Shown: positions 23,293-32,433 of the stretch, one piece after another | Layout: every line of letters starts with the position of its first letter | Numbering within the stretch: position 1 is the stretch's first letter | Assembly (NCBI GenBank): GCA_964452465.1 | Contig: CAYVMD010000017.1 | Span: forward strand, 1-40,661 | Length of the DNA: 40,661 bases | Direction: 5' to 3' | Source of the DNA: CAYVMD01 sp964452465 | GTDB taxonomy: Bacteria; Armatimonadota; JACIXR01 | Notes under the pieces: generated by a model | Told to the model about the DNA's origin: nothing | What the model saw: the letters and a program-made list of their open reading frames with translations, nothing else | Databases searched by the model: none | Translations under genes and position numbers: made by a program

Positions 23293-24669
23293 ATGTTAAA
23301 GCGAAGCGCAGAGGAAGAGATAAAGAGGATCGTGGGCGAGGAGAATTTCTCCGCCCAGTGGGAGCATCGTATTGCTTATTCCTACGATGCCCAGTTGGAA
23401 GAGTCCCTCCCCGATGCAGTGGTTTTCCCCCGGGACAAAGAGCAGATCTCCCGTATAATGTGCCTCGCTTACGAAGAGGGGATAAAGGTCATACCTCGAG
23501 GAGCAGGGACGGGTTTGAGCGGGGGTTCCGTCCCCACAGGGGGCATAGTTTTGAGCTTGGAGAAGATGAACCGGATAATAGAGATAAACGAGGAGGATCT
23601 TTATGCTACAGTGGAGCCGGGGGTGATAACCCTGGATTTTCAAAACGAGGTGGAAAAGAAAGGGCTCTTCTATCCTCCCGATCCGGCGAGCGCGAAGGCG
23701 TCAACCTTAGGAGGGAACATAGCGGAGAACGCTGGAGGGTTAAGGGGGTTCAAATATGGCGTGACGGGGGATTATCTCCTCTCCTTGGAGGTGATATCCG
23801 CGAAGGGGGACCTCATAAAGGCGGGAGCAAAGACGATAAAGTCCGTCTCGGGCTATGACCTCGTGAGCCTCTTCTGCGGCTCGGAAGGGACATTGGGCAT
23901 AATCGTTTCCGCTACCTTCAGGTTGCTTCCTCTTCCCGAGGCTTGGTCCGCTATGCTGATGACATTCGCCAGGTTGGAGGATGCAGCGGAAGCAGTGTCC
24001 TTGATAATTGCCTCGGGGATAATCCCTTCCTCCCTGGAAATAATGGACAATTTCACGATAAACGCGGTTGAGGACTATAAGGGATTGGGGTTACCCCGGG
24101 AAGCAGGTGCCATGGTGATCTTGGAGGTGGACGGCTATAGGGAAAGCGTGGAGAGGGAGATGGGGAAGGTGGAGGAGGTGCTCCCCAAGCTGAAAACTCT
24201 ATCCGTCCGCAAGGCTACGAATAAGGAAGAAAGGGATGCGGTCTGGGAGGGAAGGCGTTCCGCCCTAGCCGCTTTGGCGAGGATAAGGCCCACTACCTTG
24301 CTTGAGGATGTTACGGTCCCTCGCTCTCGCTTGGTGGAGATGGTTAAGGTTATAGAGGACATCTCGCGCAAATACGACCTCCTCGTGGGCACCTTTGGGC
24401 ATGCGGGTGATGGGAACCTTCATCCCACCTTCCTTACCGATTGGAGGAATGAGGAGGAAAGGGAAAGGGTGAAGAGGGCAGTAGACGAATTATTCTCCTC
24501 TGCTGTTGGGTTGGAGGGAACGCTTTCGGGAGAGCATGGCATCGGTTTAGCTAAAGCTCCTTTCCTGCCCAAGGAATTTCCCCCTGCTACTTTATCTGCT
24601 ATGAAGGAGATAAAGAGGGCGCTGGATCCCAAGGGGATCTTGAATCCCGGCAAGATATTCATCGATTGA
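23293..24669 (+). CDS. FAD-linked oxidase, GlcD/D-lactate dehydrogenase type
   Basis: 458 residues. The FAD-binding PCMH domain (about 38-220) has VIPRGAGTGLSGGSVPTGG, YPPDPASAKASTLGGNIAEN and AGGLRGFKYGVTGDYL. The C-terminal domain has GTFGHAGDGNLHPTFL, GEHGIGLAKAPFLP and ALDPKGILNPGKIF. The family oxidises D-2-hydroxy acids such as glycolate or D-lactate and passes electrons to a partner, usually an Fe-S protein (GlcF). No GlcF is adjacent, but the next gene encodes a two-cluster ferredoxin domain protein that could interact. The name glcD is plausible but the substrate is not determined. Confidence 0.9.
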   Translation: MLKRSAEEEIKRIVGEENFSAQWEHRIAYSYDAQLEESLPDAVVFPRDKEQISRIMCLAYEEGIKVIPRGAGTGLSGGSVPTGGIVLSLEKMNRIIEINEEDLYATVEPGVITLDFQNEVEKKGLFYPPDPASAKASTLGGNIAENAGGLRGFKYGVTGDYLLSLEVISAKGDLIKAGAKTIKSVSGYDLVSLFCGSEGTLGIIVSATFRLLPLPEAWSAMLMTFARLEDAAEAVSLIIASGIIPSSLEIMDNFTINAVEDYKGLGLPREAGAMVILEVDGYRESVEREMGKVEEVLPKLKTLSVRKATNKEERDAVWEGRRSALAALARIRPTTLLEDVTVPRSRLVEMVKVIEDISRKYDLLVGTFGHAGDGNLHPTFLTDWRNEEERERVKRAVDELFSSAVGLEGTLSGEHGIGLAKAPFLPKEFPPATLSAMKEIKRALDPKGILNPGKIFID

Positions 24670-24689
24670 GAAGAAAGGAGGACGATATT

Positions 24690-25910
24690 ATGTCCAATGT
24701 GTATTTCATCGATGTGCGGAAACAATACGACCGGCATGGCTTTCCCACCATGAGCAATGTCCAAAGGATTAGAAAGCTCTTTGAAACAGCGGATTTGGGA
24801 AGTTGTATAGAAGAGGGGGATTTGGTAGCGATAAAGATTCCTTTTGGGGGGCTGACACGCCAGTATGGTATCCATCCCTTGATCGTGAGCACGGTGGTGG
24901 AGGAGGTTGTAAAAAGGGGAGGGATTCCCTTCATAACCGAGACCTATGCTTGGCACTTCGGCATGTCCTGGAGCGTGGGAGCGCCAGGGGGACTCGCCAA
25001 TATTGTGAAGAAGGGGTATTCCCAATTCTTAGGGGCCCCCTTGATCTTCGCCGATGGCATAAAGGGAGTGCACAGGGAGAAGGTGAAGGTCGATGGCTTG
25101 ATTTTGAAGGAAGTGGATGTGGCAGGGGAGATATACCAAGCAGATGCCTTGATCGTGATAAGCCATCTCACGGGGCATCCTATGAGCGGATATGCTGCTA
25201 CATTGAAGAACATCGGTATGGGATGCGTTGCTCGGAGGGGGAAGGCAATGATCCACGCTGGAGCGGAGACGAAGGTGAAGTGGATAAAGGAAAGATGTAC
25301 TTTTTGCTTGAGATGCGTCCGAGTCTGCGCCAGCAAAGCCATTTCCCTGAGGGATAAGGAGATAGTGATAGATAGAGAACGTTGTGTGGGTTGTGGCGAT
25401 TGTATCCTCTTCTGCCCCGCTCGTGCCCTGGAGATGGAGGTCATCCATCCCAACCCCGAGGAGTTGGCCTGCCTATACAAGGGGCAACTTTGCTCCATAC
25501 CAACCGAGATCTCTCAGATAAAGTTGGCAGATGCGGTGAAGGCGGTGCTCTCCACCTTTAAGGAAGGTAAGGTGGGTTTCATTAACGATGCTACCAACAT
25601 AACCTATGAGTGCGACTGCACTCCCAATGCAACGGTTCCCATAATTTGTGATATCGGGTTCTTGGCTTCCAAGGATCCAGTCGCTTTAGATAAGGCCTCC
25701 ATAGATCTGGCGATTCAATCCCCCGGCTATCCCGTAGGATTGGCGGAGATGTTGGAGGATAAGTCGCCAGGGGTTGATAAGGCAGGCGCCCTCTACAAGA
25801 AACTCCTACCCAACGATGTCTACAGGGAGGACTTCTGGCGAATACACCTGGAGGCTGCAGAAAAAATAGGAGTGGGCAGTTTGGAATACAATCTAAAAGA
25901 GGTGATATAA
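24690..25910 (+). CDS. DUF362 protein with 2x[4Fe-4S] ferredoxin domain
   Basis: 406 residues from ATG 24690 (MSNVYFIDVRKQYDRHGFPT), with AAAGGAGG upstream; a TTG at 24666 is less likely. Residues 1-195 are a DUF362 domain (LVAIKIPFGGLTRQYGIHPL, ALIVISHLTGHPMSGYAATL). Cys203, 206, 209, 213 (CTFCLRCVRVC) and Cys232, 235, 238, 242 (CVGCGDCILFC) should ligate two [4Fe-4S] clusters. A second DUF362 part follows (FLASKDPVALDKASIDLA). The family's function is uncertain; it probably transfers electrons. It lies in the same run as the GlcD-type oxidase and might act with it, which is inference. Confidence 0.88.
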   Translation: MSNVYFIDVRKQYDRHGFPTMSNVQRIRKLFETADLGSCIEEGDLVAIKIPFGGLTRQYGIHPLIVSTVVEEVVKRGGIPFITETYAWHFGMSWSVGAPGGLANIVKKGYSQFLGAPLIFADGIKGVHREKVKVDGLILKEVDVAGEIYQADALIVISHLTGHPMSGYAATLKNIGMGCVARRGKAMIHAGAETKVKWIKERCTFCLRCVRVCASKAISLRDKEIVIDRERCVGCGDCILFCPARALEMEVIHPNPEELACLYKGQLCSIPTEISQIKLADAVKAVLSTFKEGKVGFINDATNITYECDCTPNATVPIICDIGFLASKDPVALDKASIDLAIQSPGYPVGLAEMLEDKSPGVDKAGALYKKLLPNDVYREDFWRIHLEAAEKIGVGSLEYNLKEVI

Positions 25911-25971
25911 TCGTTTTTTGGCTTTACAGGCTAGCAGGTTTAATTCAAAATATCATCGGAGGGGATGCAAG

Positions 25972-26889
25972 ATGTTAAGGTATCGTTTGCTTTATGTGTT
26001 TGTGTTGGCGATAGCGGGAACGCTTTGCTTCCCGCAGGAACTCCTTATTTATGATGGGCGCCCCTTGGAGGAGTTAGGCATAAAGGCAGGCGGTTGGGGC
26101 AGTGGTTCAATTGGACAGGTCAGGGAGAGGGTTTTTAGGGGATCCTTCTCCCTCAAGTTGACTTCCTTGAATTACTATGAGGGGGGAAGGTTAGAATTCC
26201 CCCAGCCTATAGATTTAAGCCCTTTCCTAAACAATCCCTATGCCTTCCTCCAATTCCGCGTTTCCCTTGGCACTTATGCCCTCTTTACTTTCCCTGGGAC
26301 CTTTGGGGAACGAGGACAAGGCTTGGGTGGCGTGCCCATGCCTGGGATGGGTGGCGCTCCGGGGATGTTCGCACCCACTGGGCAGGTCTTGCCTTTGAGA
26401 GGATTACGGGTAGTTCTCTTCTGTGAGGATGGACTACTTGTATCGGAGGGCTTCCCCTTGAGCTTCCAAATCAGGATGGGAGAGGCTTGGCTTTCGGTTG
26501 GCATTCCTTTCAATACCTTCAAGGGCAAAGGAAATGGAAAAGTGACCCGGATGCTGATCTGCACCAATTCTCCCCAGATCATCTACATAGGGGAAATAAA
26601 GGCAACGATTGACCGCACCCCCATCAAACTTAATTTGCCCTATACTGCTCTCTCAGCAAGGGTGAACATCCCCGTTCAATTCTTCGCTTCGGCGGAGGGC
26701 GGGCTTTCCACCTTGAGGTTTTCTTGGGACTTCGATAAATCGGATGGAATTCAAGAGGAAGCTATCGGTAACCCGGTTGTCCATACCTTCACCAAAGAGG
26801 GTAAATATATCGTAACGGTCACGGTGAGCGACGAGACAGGGGTTAAAAACCCCGTGCAGAGGGAGATAAGTGTGGAGGTCTATAGATAA
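25972..26889 (+). CDS. Secreted protein with C-terminal PKD domain
   Basis: 305 residues from ATG 25972, with GGAGGGG upstream; an earlier ATG at 25918 has no ribosome site and would hide the signal peptide (MLRYRLLYVFVLAIAGTLC). Residues about 20-215 look like a galactose-binding-like beta sandwich (RVFRGSFSLKLTSLNYYEGG, FPQPIDLSPFL), interrupted by a Gly/Pro/Met loop (GGVPMPGMGGAPGMF). The last 85 residues form a PKD domain (FSWDFDKSDGIQ, VHTFTKEGKYIVTVTVSD). I do not recognise the whole protein. A carbohydrate or cell-surface binding role is likely. Confidence 0.7.
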   Translation: MLRYRLLYVFVLAIAGTLCFPQELLIYDGRPLEELGIKAGGWGSGSIGQVRERVFRGSFSLKLTSLNYYEGGRLEFPQPIDLSPFLNNPYAFLQFRVSLGTYALFTFPGTFGERGQGLGGVPMPGMGGAPGMFAPTGQVLPLRGLRVVLFCEDGLLVSEGFPLSFQIRMGEAWLSVGIPFNTFKGKGNGKVTRMLICTNSPQIIYIGEIKATIDRTPIKLNLPYTALSARVNIPVQFFASAEGGLSTLRFSWDFDKSDGIQEEAIGNPVVHTFTKEGKYIVTVTVSDETGVKNPVQREISVEVYR

Positions 26890-26896
26890 ATCCTAA

Positions 26897-27244
26897 TTGA
26901 AAGGTGTAGGCATAGACGCCATAGAGATAGAGCGAATAAGGAGATCTCTAAGAAACCCCCGTTTCACTCGGCGCATCCTTACCGATAAGGAGCGAGCATA
27001 TTGCAAGAGGGAGTCGCAGATAGCGGGGCGATTTTGCGCAAAGGAAGCGATCATGAAGGCGGTGGGAAAACGCCTTCCTTGGAAGGATATAGAGATCCTA
27101 AATGACGAGAATGGTAAACCCTATGTTCATCTTCAGGGGAAAGCGAAGAGGGAAGTAGAGGGGCACCTCTTGGTGAGCATAACGCATACCCACACCTTAG
27201 CGGTGGCTATAGCAATTCTTCTGCCCTCTCGGGAAACTCCCTAA
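26897..27244 (+). CDS. acpS: Holo-[acyl-carrier-protein] synthase
   Basis: 115 residues from a TTG start at 26897 (MKGVGIDAIEIERIRR); no ATG or GTG is available near the conserved GIDAIEIERI start, so TTG is needed. The second motif GRFCAKEAIMKAVGK carries the conserved Glu, and Asp7 is present. The enzyme transfers phosphopantetheine from CoA to acyl carrier protein. The stop lies 7 bases before the preceding gene's frame gap ends; its 3' end overlaps the convergent nuclease gene by 38 bp. Confidence 0.93.
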   Translation: MKGVGIDAIEIERIRRSLRNPRFTRRILTDKERAYCKRESQIAGRFCAKEAIMKAVGKRLPWKDIEILNDENGKPYVHLQGKAKREVEGHLLVSITHTHTLAVAIAILLPSRETP

Positions 27245-27917
27245 AACATACCTCCGCGAAAGGACATCGCAGGCAATGCTCGCCCCTGAGGGGAGCAAAA
27301 TCTTCCCTTTCTATCCCGCTTGCTAAATTTATTATCCTCTCCCTTCCCTCTATGACTTCTTCGGTAGTAAGGAGGAATTGCTCTCGCTTGTTATCGAGGA
27401 AGGAAACTACAGAGAGGATAATGCGGGGAGGGTGCCATATCTCTTCGGCTGCGAGGTGGTAAAGTATGAGCTGTAGGTCAAGTTTTTCCTTACTTCCTCC
27501 GTGTAATTTATATTCTATTATCTCTATGTCTCCGTTGTCGTATCTATCCACCCTATCCATCCTGCCTATTATCGTGTGCCTCCCCAAGGAAAGGGAAAAA
27601 TTGTATTCGATGGCGAAGAGGTTGGTTTTGTCTTCCTCCAAAAGGTTAGCCATGACTTTCCTTCCCAAGAGAAGGGCTTCCTCTAACCTTTCTGCCTCCA
27701 ATTTCCCGCTAAGAAGCGAGCGAAGGTGAGCTTCTATCTCCTCCTTAGAAGGAGGGAGAAGGGAGGGTGAGAATATAAAATTGAGCAATTTGTGAAAAAC
27801 GGTGCCAAGGATTAAATCCTCGCTCGGCTTTGGGAGGGACCTTTCCTCGACATAGCGGTAGAAAAACCGCCTGGGGCATTCCGCATATTCTGCCAGGCGG
27901 GAGTAGGAAATTTTCAT
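27207..27917 (-). CDS. PD-(D/E)XK nuclease with 4Fe-4S cysteines (RecB/Cas4-like)
   Basis: 236 residues from ATG 27917 (MKISYSRLAEYAECPRRFFY); an earlier start at 27977 lacks support. The nuclease motifs are visible: an Asp in IIGRMDRVD, IEIIEYKL (E-x-K) and the Q-xxx-Y motif in LDLQLILYHLA. One Cys near residue 14 plus C-LR-C-PFAEV-C near the end could hold a [4Fe-4S] cluster, as in Cas4 and AddB. No cas gene or CRISPR repeat is nearby. It is a free-standing exonuclease-like protein, probably for DNA repair or recombination. The 3' end overlaps acpS. Confidence 0.85.
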   Translation of the reverse strand: MKISYSRLAEYAECPRRFFYRYVEERSLPKPSEDLILGTVFHKLLNFIFSPSLLPPSKEEIEAHLRSLLSGKLEAERLEEALLLGRKVMANLLEEDKTNLFAIEYNFSLSLGRHTIIGRMDRVDRYDNGDIEIIEYKLHGGSKEKLDLQLILYHLAAEEIWHPPRIILSVVSFLDNKREQFLLTTEEVIEGRERIINLASGIEREDFAPLRGEHCLRCPFAEVCFREFPERAEELL

Positions 27918-27935
27918 ATTCGATATTTTCGGGGA

Positions 27936-27964
27936 TTTACGAAAAAAGTCAAGTCTTGTATAAT
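27936..27964 (+). promoter_or_regulatory. Promoter of the secreted nuclease gene
   Basis: TTTACG (27936-27941), 17 bases, TATAAT (27959-27964). The predicted start near 27971 lies too close to ATG 27976 to leave a ribosome site, which supports ATG 28015 as the true start. Confidence 0.65.
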
Positions 27965-28014
27965 TCTCCTTATCCATGGCTCTCTATAAGATTCCTCGCC
28001 CAAGGAAGGGACAG

Positions 28015-28800
28015 ATGCTCAAGAACAAAAAGATTGCCCTCGGCATAGTCTTGCTACTTTGCACTTCCATTCTCCTATTTGCGGTTAAATCCCTCCAAGG
28101 GGATGTCGCCAAGGTAATAGATGGCGATACCTTCGTGCTACGAAATGGGGTCCATGTAAGGCTGATCGGCATCAATGCCCCCGAACTGCATCACCCCCTG
28201 TGGGGCGAACAGCTGGGAGGGAATGAAGCGAAGAAACACCTGGAGGAATTGCTAAAGGGCAAGAAGGTGAGGCTGGAGCTGGATGTCCAGACCCACGATA
28301 AATATGGTCGTCTTTTAGCCTATGTATATGTGGGCAAGACCTTCGTGAACGCTAAGATGGTGGAGGACGGTTATGGCCAGGTTATGACCGTTCCCCCTAA
28401 TGTTAGATATCAGGACCTCTTCCTCAAATTGGAAAGGGAGGCAAGGGAAAAGGGTAGGGGATTGTGGGGGAAAAGATATATCGTTGATAAAGCCACTGGA
28501 GTTTTTCATCTTCCCACTTGCCCTCTCCTGAAGAAGATCAAGAACGAGTATAAAGTGGAGATGAACATCGAAGAGATAAACGACCGGCATTATAAGCCTT
28601 GCTCCGCGTGTAAGCCTCTGGGGCTTACTCCCGATCTTTCCAAGGGGGTTAAATATGTGGGTAACAAATCCACGAAGAAGTTCCATCGCCTCAACTGTCC
28701 TTGGGGGAGGAAGATAAGTGCCCATAACAATGTTTATTTCAAAACGAGGGAGGAAGCAGTTAAGCAGGGCTATATTCCCTGTAAGGTGTGTAATCCCTGA
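28015..28800 (+). CDS. Thermonuclease (SNase-like) with two C-terminal zinc-binding modules
   Basis: 261 residues from ATG 28015. A signal peptide or anchor (KKIALGIVLLLCTSILLFA) is followed by an SNase domain (about 28-162) retaining the catalytic residues by family alignment: Arg49 (VRLIGINAPE), Glu57 and Arg99 (DKYGRLLAYVY), with Asp36 in VIDGDTF. Two tandem modules of about 48 residues follow, each with His-x4-Cys and a Pro-Cys-x2-Cys: FHLPTC...KPCSAC and FHRLNC...IPCKVC. These resemble the Ada-type zinc fold. The protein should cut DNA or RNA outside the cytoplasm; the modules may bind DNA. The next gene overlaps its stop (TGATG). Confidence 0.88.
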   Translation: MLKNKKIALGIVLLLCTSILLFAVKSLQGDVAKVIDGDTFVLRNGVHVRLIGINAPELHHPLWGEQLGGNEAKKHLEELLKGKKVRLELDVQTHDKYGRLLAYVYVGKTFVNAKMVEDGYGQVMTVPPNVRYQDLFLKLEREAREKGRGLWGKRYIVDKATGVFHLPTCPLLKKIKNEYKVEMNIEEINDRHYKPCSACKPLGLTPDLSKGVKYVGNKSTKKFHRLNCPWGRKISAHNNVYFKTREEAVKQGYIPCKVCNP

Positions 28801-29951
28801 TGGACGAGAAGCGGAGAAGGAATTTCTTGGTATTATTGATAGTATCCGCCCTGTTCGGCGTGGCGATAGGGCTCTACGATTTCGCCCTTCCCTACTACAT
28901 GAAGTGGAAGCAGATCTCTTATCAGGGGATGGGCTATATCTTCTCTATTTCCTTCCTCGTCATTTTCTTCGTGCAGATCTGGTCCGCCCGTCTTTCCGAC
29001 AAAACCGGCCGCAAGCCCTTCTATTCCCTTTCCCTTCTCTTTTCTTCCCTATTTAATTTCCTAACTCCTTTTTTTAGTAAGATATTCTCGCTCACCATCA
29101 TCAAGACTCTGAGGGAAGCCTCCGCTTCCATTCAGGAGACGATACATGCTGTGATCCTCTACGAAAACATAACGAGGAGATTCTATATCGGAGTTATAAG
29201 CAAGACCTCCGGATTGAATTTCCTCTTCCAAGGGGTGGGGATATTTGGTGCCGGCTTCTTGCTCTTGGAGGGTTACCAATATCCTTTCTATATCGCTAGC
29301 GGGGTGCTTTTTTTATCCTTTCTTATCCTTACCCTCGGCTTTATAGAAGAGGAAAGATTCAAGGAAGAGAACACAAACGATGTGGAGATTATGTATGCGG
29401 GATGGAATAGGGGGTTAATCCTCCTCACTATATCCGGCTTCATAACCAATCTCGGCGTGGCGCTGAGCCACACCCAGATGATGCCCCTTTTCTTCAGCGT
29501 GAAATATGGCGTTAGGGAAGATTGGGTAGCGATACTCCTGGCTCTTCACAGGCTCTCCTTAGGGCTACCCATGATAGTTGCTGGGCACTTCGTAAAGAGA
29601 AGATTGAAGCTCTTCTATGTGCTTTTCCTTACTTTACAGAACATCACCATCAGCGCTACCGCCTTTATGCCTACATTCCTTTCCGCTGCAGGGATGTGGT
29701 TGGTCCACGATATCATCGGGGGAAGTGTTTGGGCCCCTGTGCGTAGTATGCTGATCCAGCGCTTCTCCCGAGACGAAACGAGGGCTTACGATGTAGCCAA
29801 GGTTACAGCTATAGGCAATACAGGATGGGTAATAGGGCCGATAATAGCGGGTTATTTAGCGGATATCGATATTTCTCTTCCCTTCTTCATGAGTGGGGTC
29901 ATTTCCTTCTTAGGGGTCTTCCCCATCCTTATGCTTGATGTAAAGGAGTAG
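28800..29951 (+). CDS. MFS transporter
   Basis: 383 residues with about 11-12 hydrophobic helices and the motif-A-like loop ARLSDKTGRKPFYSL after helix 2. It starts at the ATG of a TGATG overlap with the nuclease gene, so the two are translationally coupled. The substrate is unknown. The paired C-terminal half shows TRAYDVAKVTAIGNTGWVIG, a motif-C-like element seen in sugar or drug exporters. Confidence 0.85.
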   Translation: MDEKRRRNFLVLLIVSALFGVAIGLYDFALPYYMKWKQISYQGMGYIFSISFLVIFFVQIWSARLSDKTGRKPFYSLSLLFSSLFNFLTPFFSKIFSLTIIKTLREASASIQETIHAVILYENITRRFYIGVISKTSGLNFLFQGVGIFGAGFLLLEGYQYPFYIASGVLFLSFLILTLGFIEEERFKEENTNDVEIMYAGWNRGLILLTISGFITNLGVALSHTQMMPLFFSVKYGVREDWVAILLALHRLSLGLPMIVAGHFVKRRLKLFYVLFLTLQNITISATAFMPTFLSAAGMWLVHDIIGGSVWAPVRSMLIQRFSRDETRAYDVAKVTAIGNTGWVIGPIIAGYLADIDISLPFFMSGVISFLGVFPILMLDVKE

Positions 29952-29974
29952 GTGGGTTATCATTTAAGAGCGTT

Positions 29975-30850
29975 ATGAGAAGAAGCCTTTTGTGGAACAT
30001 CTGGCGTTCCCTGCGCCCTGAGCAATGGACAAAGAACCTTTTCGTCTTAGCTCCTCTCATATTCGCAGGGAATGTGATCACTCTCAAGCATGTGCTCATT
30101 GGCTTGGGGGCGTTCTTAAACTTTTGCCTTCTATCCGGTGGGCTCTATATCTTCAATGATCTGATAGATATCGAGGCGGATAGACAGCATCCAAGGAAAA
30201 GGACTCGCCCCCTCGCCTCAGGTGCCCTTTCCCCCACCGTGGCTCGCCTCTCCGCCCTTGCTATCATCCCCTTTGCCCTTGCCCTATCCACCTTCTTCAA
30301 TTTCTCCTTCTTCCTCCTCTCCCTCTCCTTTGCTTTCCTCATGATTGCCTATACCCTTCTCCTTAAGGGATTCGTGATACTGGACCTCTTGGCTATAGCC
30401 TATTCCTTCGCTATAAGGGCGGAAGCGGGGGCATCCGCTATAGGAATTCCTGCCTCCCCTTGGCTCGTCCTCTGCACCATGCTCCTTGCTATCCTCCTCG
30501 CTGCGGGCAAAAGGAGGGGAGAGCTAATTGGTTTAAAGGCAAACGCCTCCGCCCATAGGGAAGTCCTTGGCGATTATTCCATTAACCTCCTTGACCAGAT
30601 CCTCTCTGCCTCAGCTTCTTCCTGCATAATCTCCTACGCCCTTTACACCTTCTTCTCCCCCACCGCCGTGGGGCATCCCCTTTTGGTATGGACCATTCCC
30701 TTCGTCATTTACGGCGTCCTCCGCTATCTCTACCTAGTTCACAAAACCGACCTCGCGGAGAGTCCCGATCAGGCGATCGTGAAGGATATACCCCTCCTTT
30801 ATTGCGTCATAATCTGGGCGGTTGTCTGTCTGGTTTTAATTAGAATATAA
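29975..30850 (+). CDS. UbiA-family prenyltransferase (decaprenyl-phosphate phosphoribosyltransferase-like)
   Basis: 291 residues with about eight helices. The opening RPEQWTKNLFVLAPLIFAG and the Asp-rich motif NDLIDIEADRQHPRKRTRP match the DPPR synthase branch of UbiA, which joins phosphoribosyl pyrophosphate to a polyprenyl phosphate in arabinan synthesis. In other bacteria close relatives have unknown substrates, so a role in transfer to a polyprenyl carrier for a surface glycan is plausible. The helices are integral in the membrane. The start codon lacks a strong ribosome site. Confidence 0.85.
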   Translation: MRRSLLWNIWRSLRPEQWTKNLFVLAPLIFAGNVITLKHVLIGLGAFLNFCLLSGGLYIFNDLIDIEADRQHPRKRTRPLASGALSPTVARLSALAIIPFALALSTFFNFSFFLLSLSFAFLMIAYTLLLKGFVILDLLAIAYSFAIRAEAGASAIGIPASPWLVLCTMLLAILLAAGKRRGELIGLKANASAHREVLGDYSINLLDQILSASASSCIISYALYTFFSPTAVGHPLLVWTIPFVIYGVLRYLYLVHKTDLAESPDQAIVKDIPLLYCVIIWAVVCLVLIRI

Positions 30851-30861
30851 TAGGAACGAAG

Positions 30862-32433
30862 ATGAAGGTGGTTACTGCGGAAGAAATGCGAGAGATAGAT
30901 AAGAGGGCAAGGGAGGAGTTCGGCATCCCCACCTTGCTTCTGATGGAGATCGCTGGGGAAAAGACGGCGGAGGTCGCCCTGGATATGTTGAAGGAGAGGA
31001 AAAGGGTAGTAGTGGTGGCGGGGAAGGGGAATAATGGAGGGGATGGGATAGTTTGTGCCCGTCATCTTTTCAATCAAGGGATAAGCGTAGAGGTCTTCCT
31101 CTTAGCGAGCAAGGAAGAGATTAAGGGAGATGCTAAAGCGAATTTGGAGATCGCGGAGAGGTTGGGAATAGAGATAGTAGAAAATCCATCCCTGGAAATC
31201 CTGGAGAAGGCTTTCGCCTCTGCTGACCTCATTATAGATGCTATCTTTGGAACGGGTTTTCAAGGTAAGCCTCAGCCTCCCATCTCCGATGTCGTCAAAC
31301 TGATCAATCGCTCTTCCAAACCGGTTCTGGCGGTTGATGTTCCTTCTGGGGTTTCTGATCAAGGCGACATCCCCGACATGGATTTGGTGGTGAAGGCAGA
31401 CCGCACCGTGACCTTCGGTTTCCCTAAATTGAGCATCGTCCAATACCCGGGAGCTTGGTTCGCGGGGGAGATCTATGTCGCCGACATCGGCATACCTCGT
31501 CCCCTCCAAGAGGATCCCTCTATTACCCTCCTTACCCCCTTTCTTGTTAAAGAGAAGTTTCTCCCGAGGGTTCCCTTCTCCCACAAGGGGGACTTCGGAC
31601 ATCTCCTTGTATTGGCCGGCTCGGTGGGCTTTACCGGCGCAGCTACTCTCTCCTGCGAGGGTGCCCTAAGGGTAGGAACGGGCTTGGTAACTCTGGGCAT
31701 TCCCCAATCCCTCAACGAGATTCTCGAGGTTAAGTTGACGGAGGCCATGACCCTCCCTCTCCCCGAGACGGAAGCTCAGACCCTTTCTCTGAAGGCTCTC
31801 TCCGTAATTGAACAAAGGATGGAAAGATATACCGCTATAGCCATGGGTCCGGGGCTATCCACCCATCCTGAAACCTGTCAGTTTGTGAGGCAAGTGATAG
31901 AGAAAAGCGAGGTTCCCCTCGTTTTGGATGCGGATGCCCTCAATTGCCTTGCAGGTGGACCTTTGGATTTCTCGGGCAAGAAGGTCATATTGACTCCCCA
32001 TCCTGGGGAAATGGCACGGCTCTTGGGCACCACGAGCCAGGAAGTCCAAAAGAATAGGGTGGGTATCGCCAAGGAATTGGCTATGAAGGCGAATTGCGTG
32101 GTCGTTTTAAAGGGAGCGAGGACGGTGATAGCAGATAAAGAGGGGCATTGTTACATCAATCCCACGGGCAACCCTGGCATGGCAACCGGCGGCACAGGGG
32201 ATGTCTTGACAGGTATGATCGGGGGATTTTTAGCCCAAGGCTACTCTCCCCTCTGGGCAGGTTCGATCGGTGTATTTCTCCATGGGCTGGCAGGCGACTT
32301 GGCGAGGGAGGAATGGGGTGAGGACTACATATTAGCAACCGACCTGATCCGCTATATCGCCGATGCCTTCGATTTGGTTCGTTCCTACAGAAGGAGGTTG
32401 GGGAAATGCGTAAAATTATTGGATTGGCTTTAA
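30862..32433 (+). CDS. nnr: Bifunctional NAD(P)H-hydrate epimerase / ADP-dependent dehydratase
   Basis: 523 residues. The N-terminal epimerase domain (1-215) has AGKGNNGGDGIVCARHLF and LAVDVPSGVSDQGD. The C-terminal dehydratase domain (about 225-510) has AMGPGLSTHPE, VILTPHPGEMARLLG and NPTGNPGMATGGTGDVLTG. The enzyme repairs hydrated NADH and NADPH formed by heat or by side reactions, a burden that grows at high temperature. It begins 11 bases after the prenyltransferase and its end overlaps the first FHA gene by 28 bases. Confidence 0.95.
   Translation: MKVVTAEEMREIDKRAREEFGIPTLLLMEIAGEKTAEVALDMLKERKRVVVVAGKGNNGGDGIVCARHLFNQGISVEVFLLASKEEIKGDAKANLEIAERLGIEIVENPSLEILEKAFASADLIIDAIFGTGFQGKPQPPISDVVKLINRSSKPVLAVDVPSGVSDQGDIPDMDLVVKADRTVTFGFPKLSIVQYPGAWFAGEIYVADIGIPRPLQEDPSITLLTPFLVKEKFLPRVPFSHKGDFGHLLVLAGSVGFTGAATLSCEGALRVGTGLVTLGIPQSLNEILEVKLTEAMTLPLPETEAQTLSLKALSVIEQRMERYTAIAMGPGLSTHPETCQFVRQVIEKSEVPLVLDADALNCLAGGPLDFSGKKVILTPHPGEMARLLGTTSQEVQKNRVGIAKELAMKANCVVVLKGARTVIADKEGHCYINPTGNPGMATGGTGDVLTGMIGGFLAQGYSPLWAGSIGVFLHGLAGDLAREEWGEDYILATDLIRYIADAFDLVRSYRRRLGKCVKLLDWL

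Noticed and set aside
27207..27977. A longer start at 27977 for the PD-(D/E)XK nuclease
   Set aside because: The added residues have no ribosome site and lie across the divergent promoter of the SNase gene; MKISYSRLAEYAECPRRF is the typical family start.
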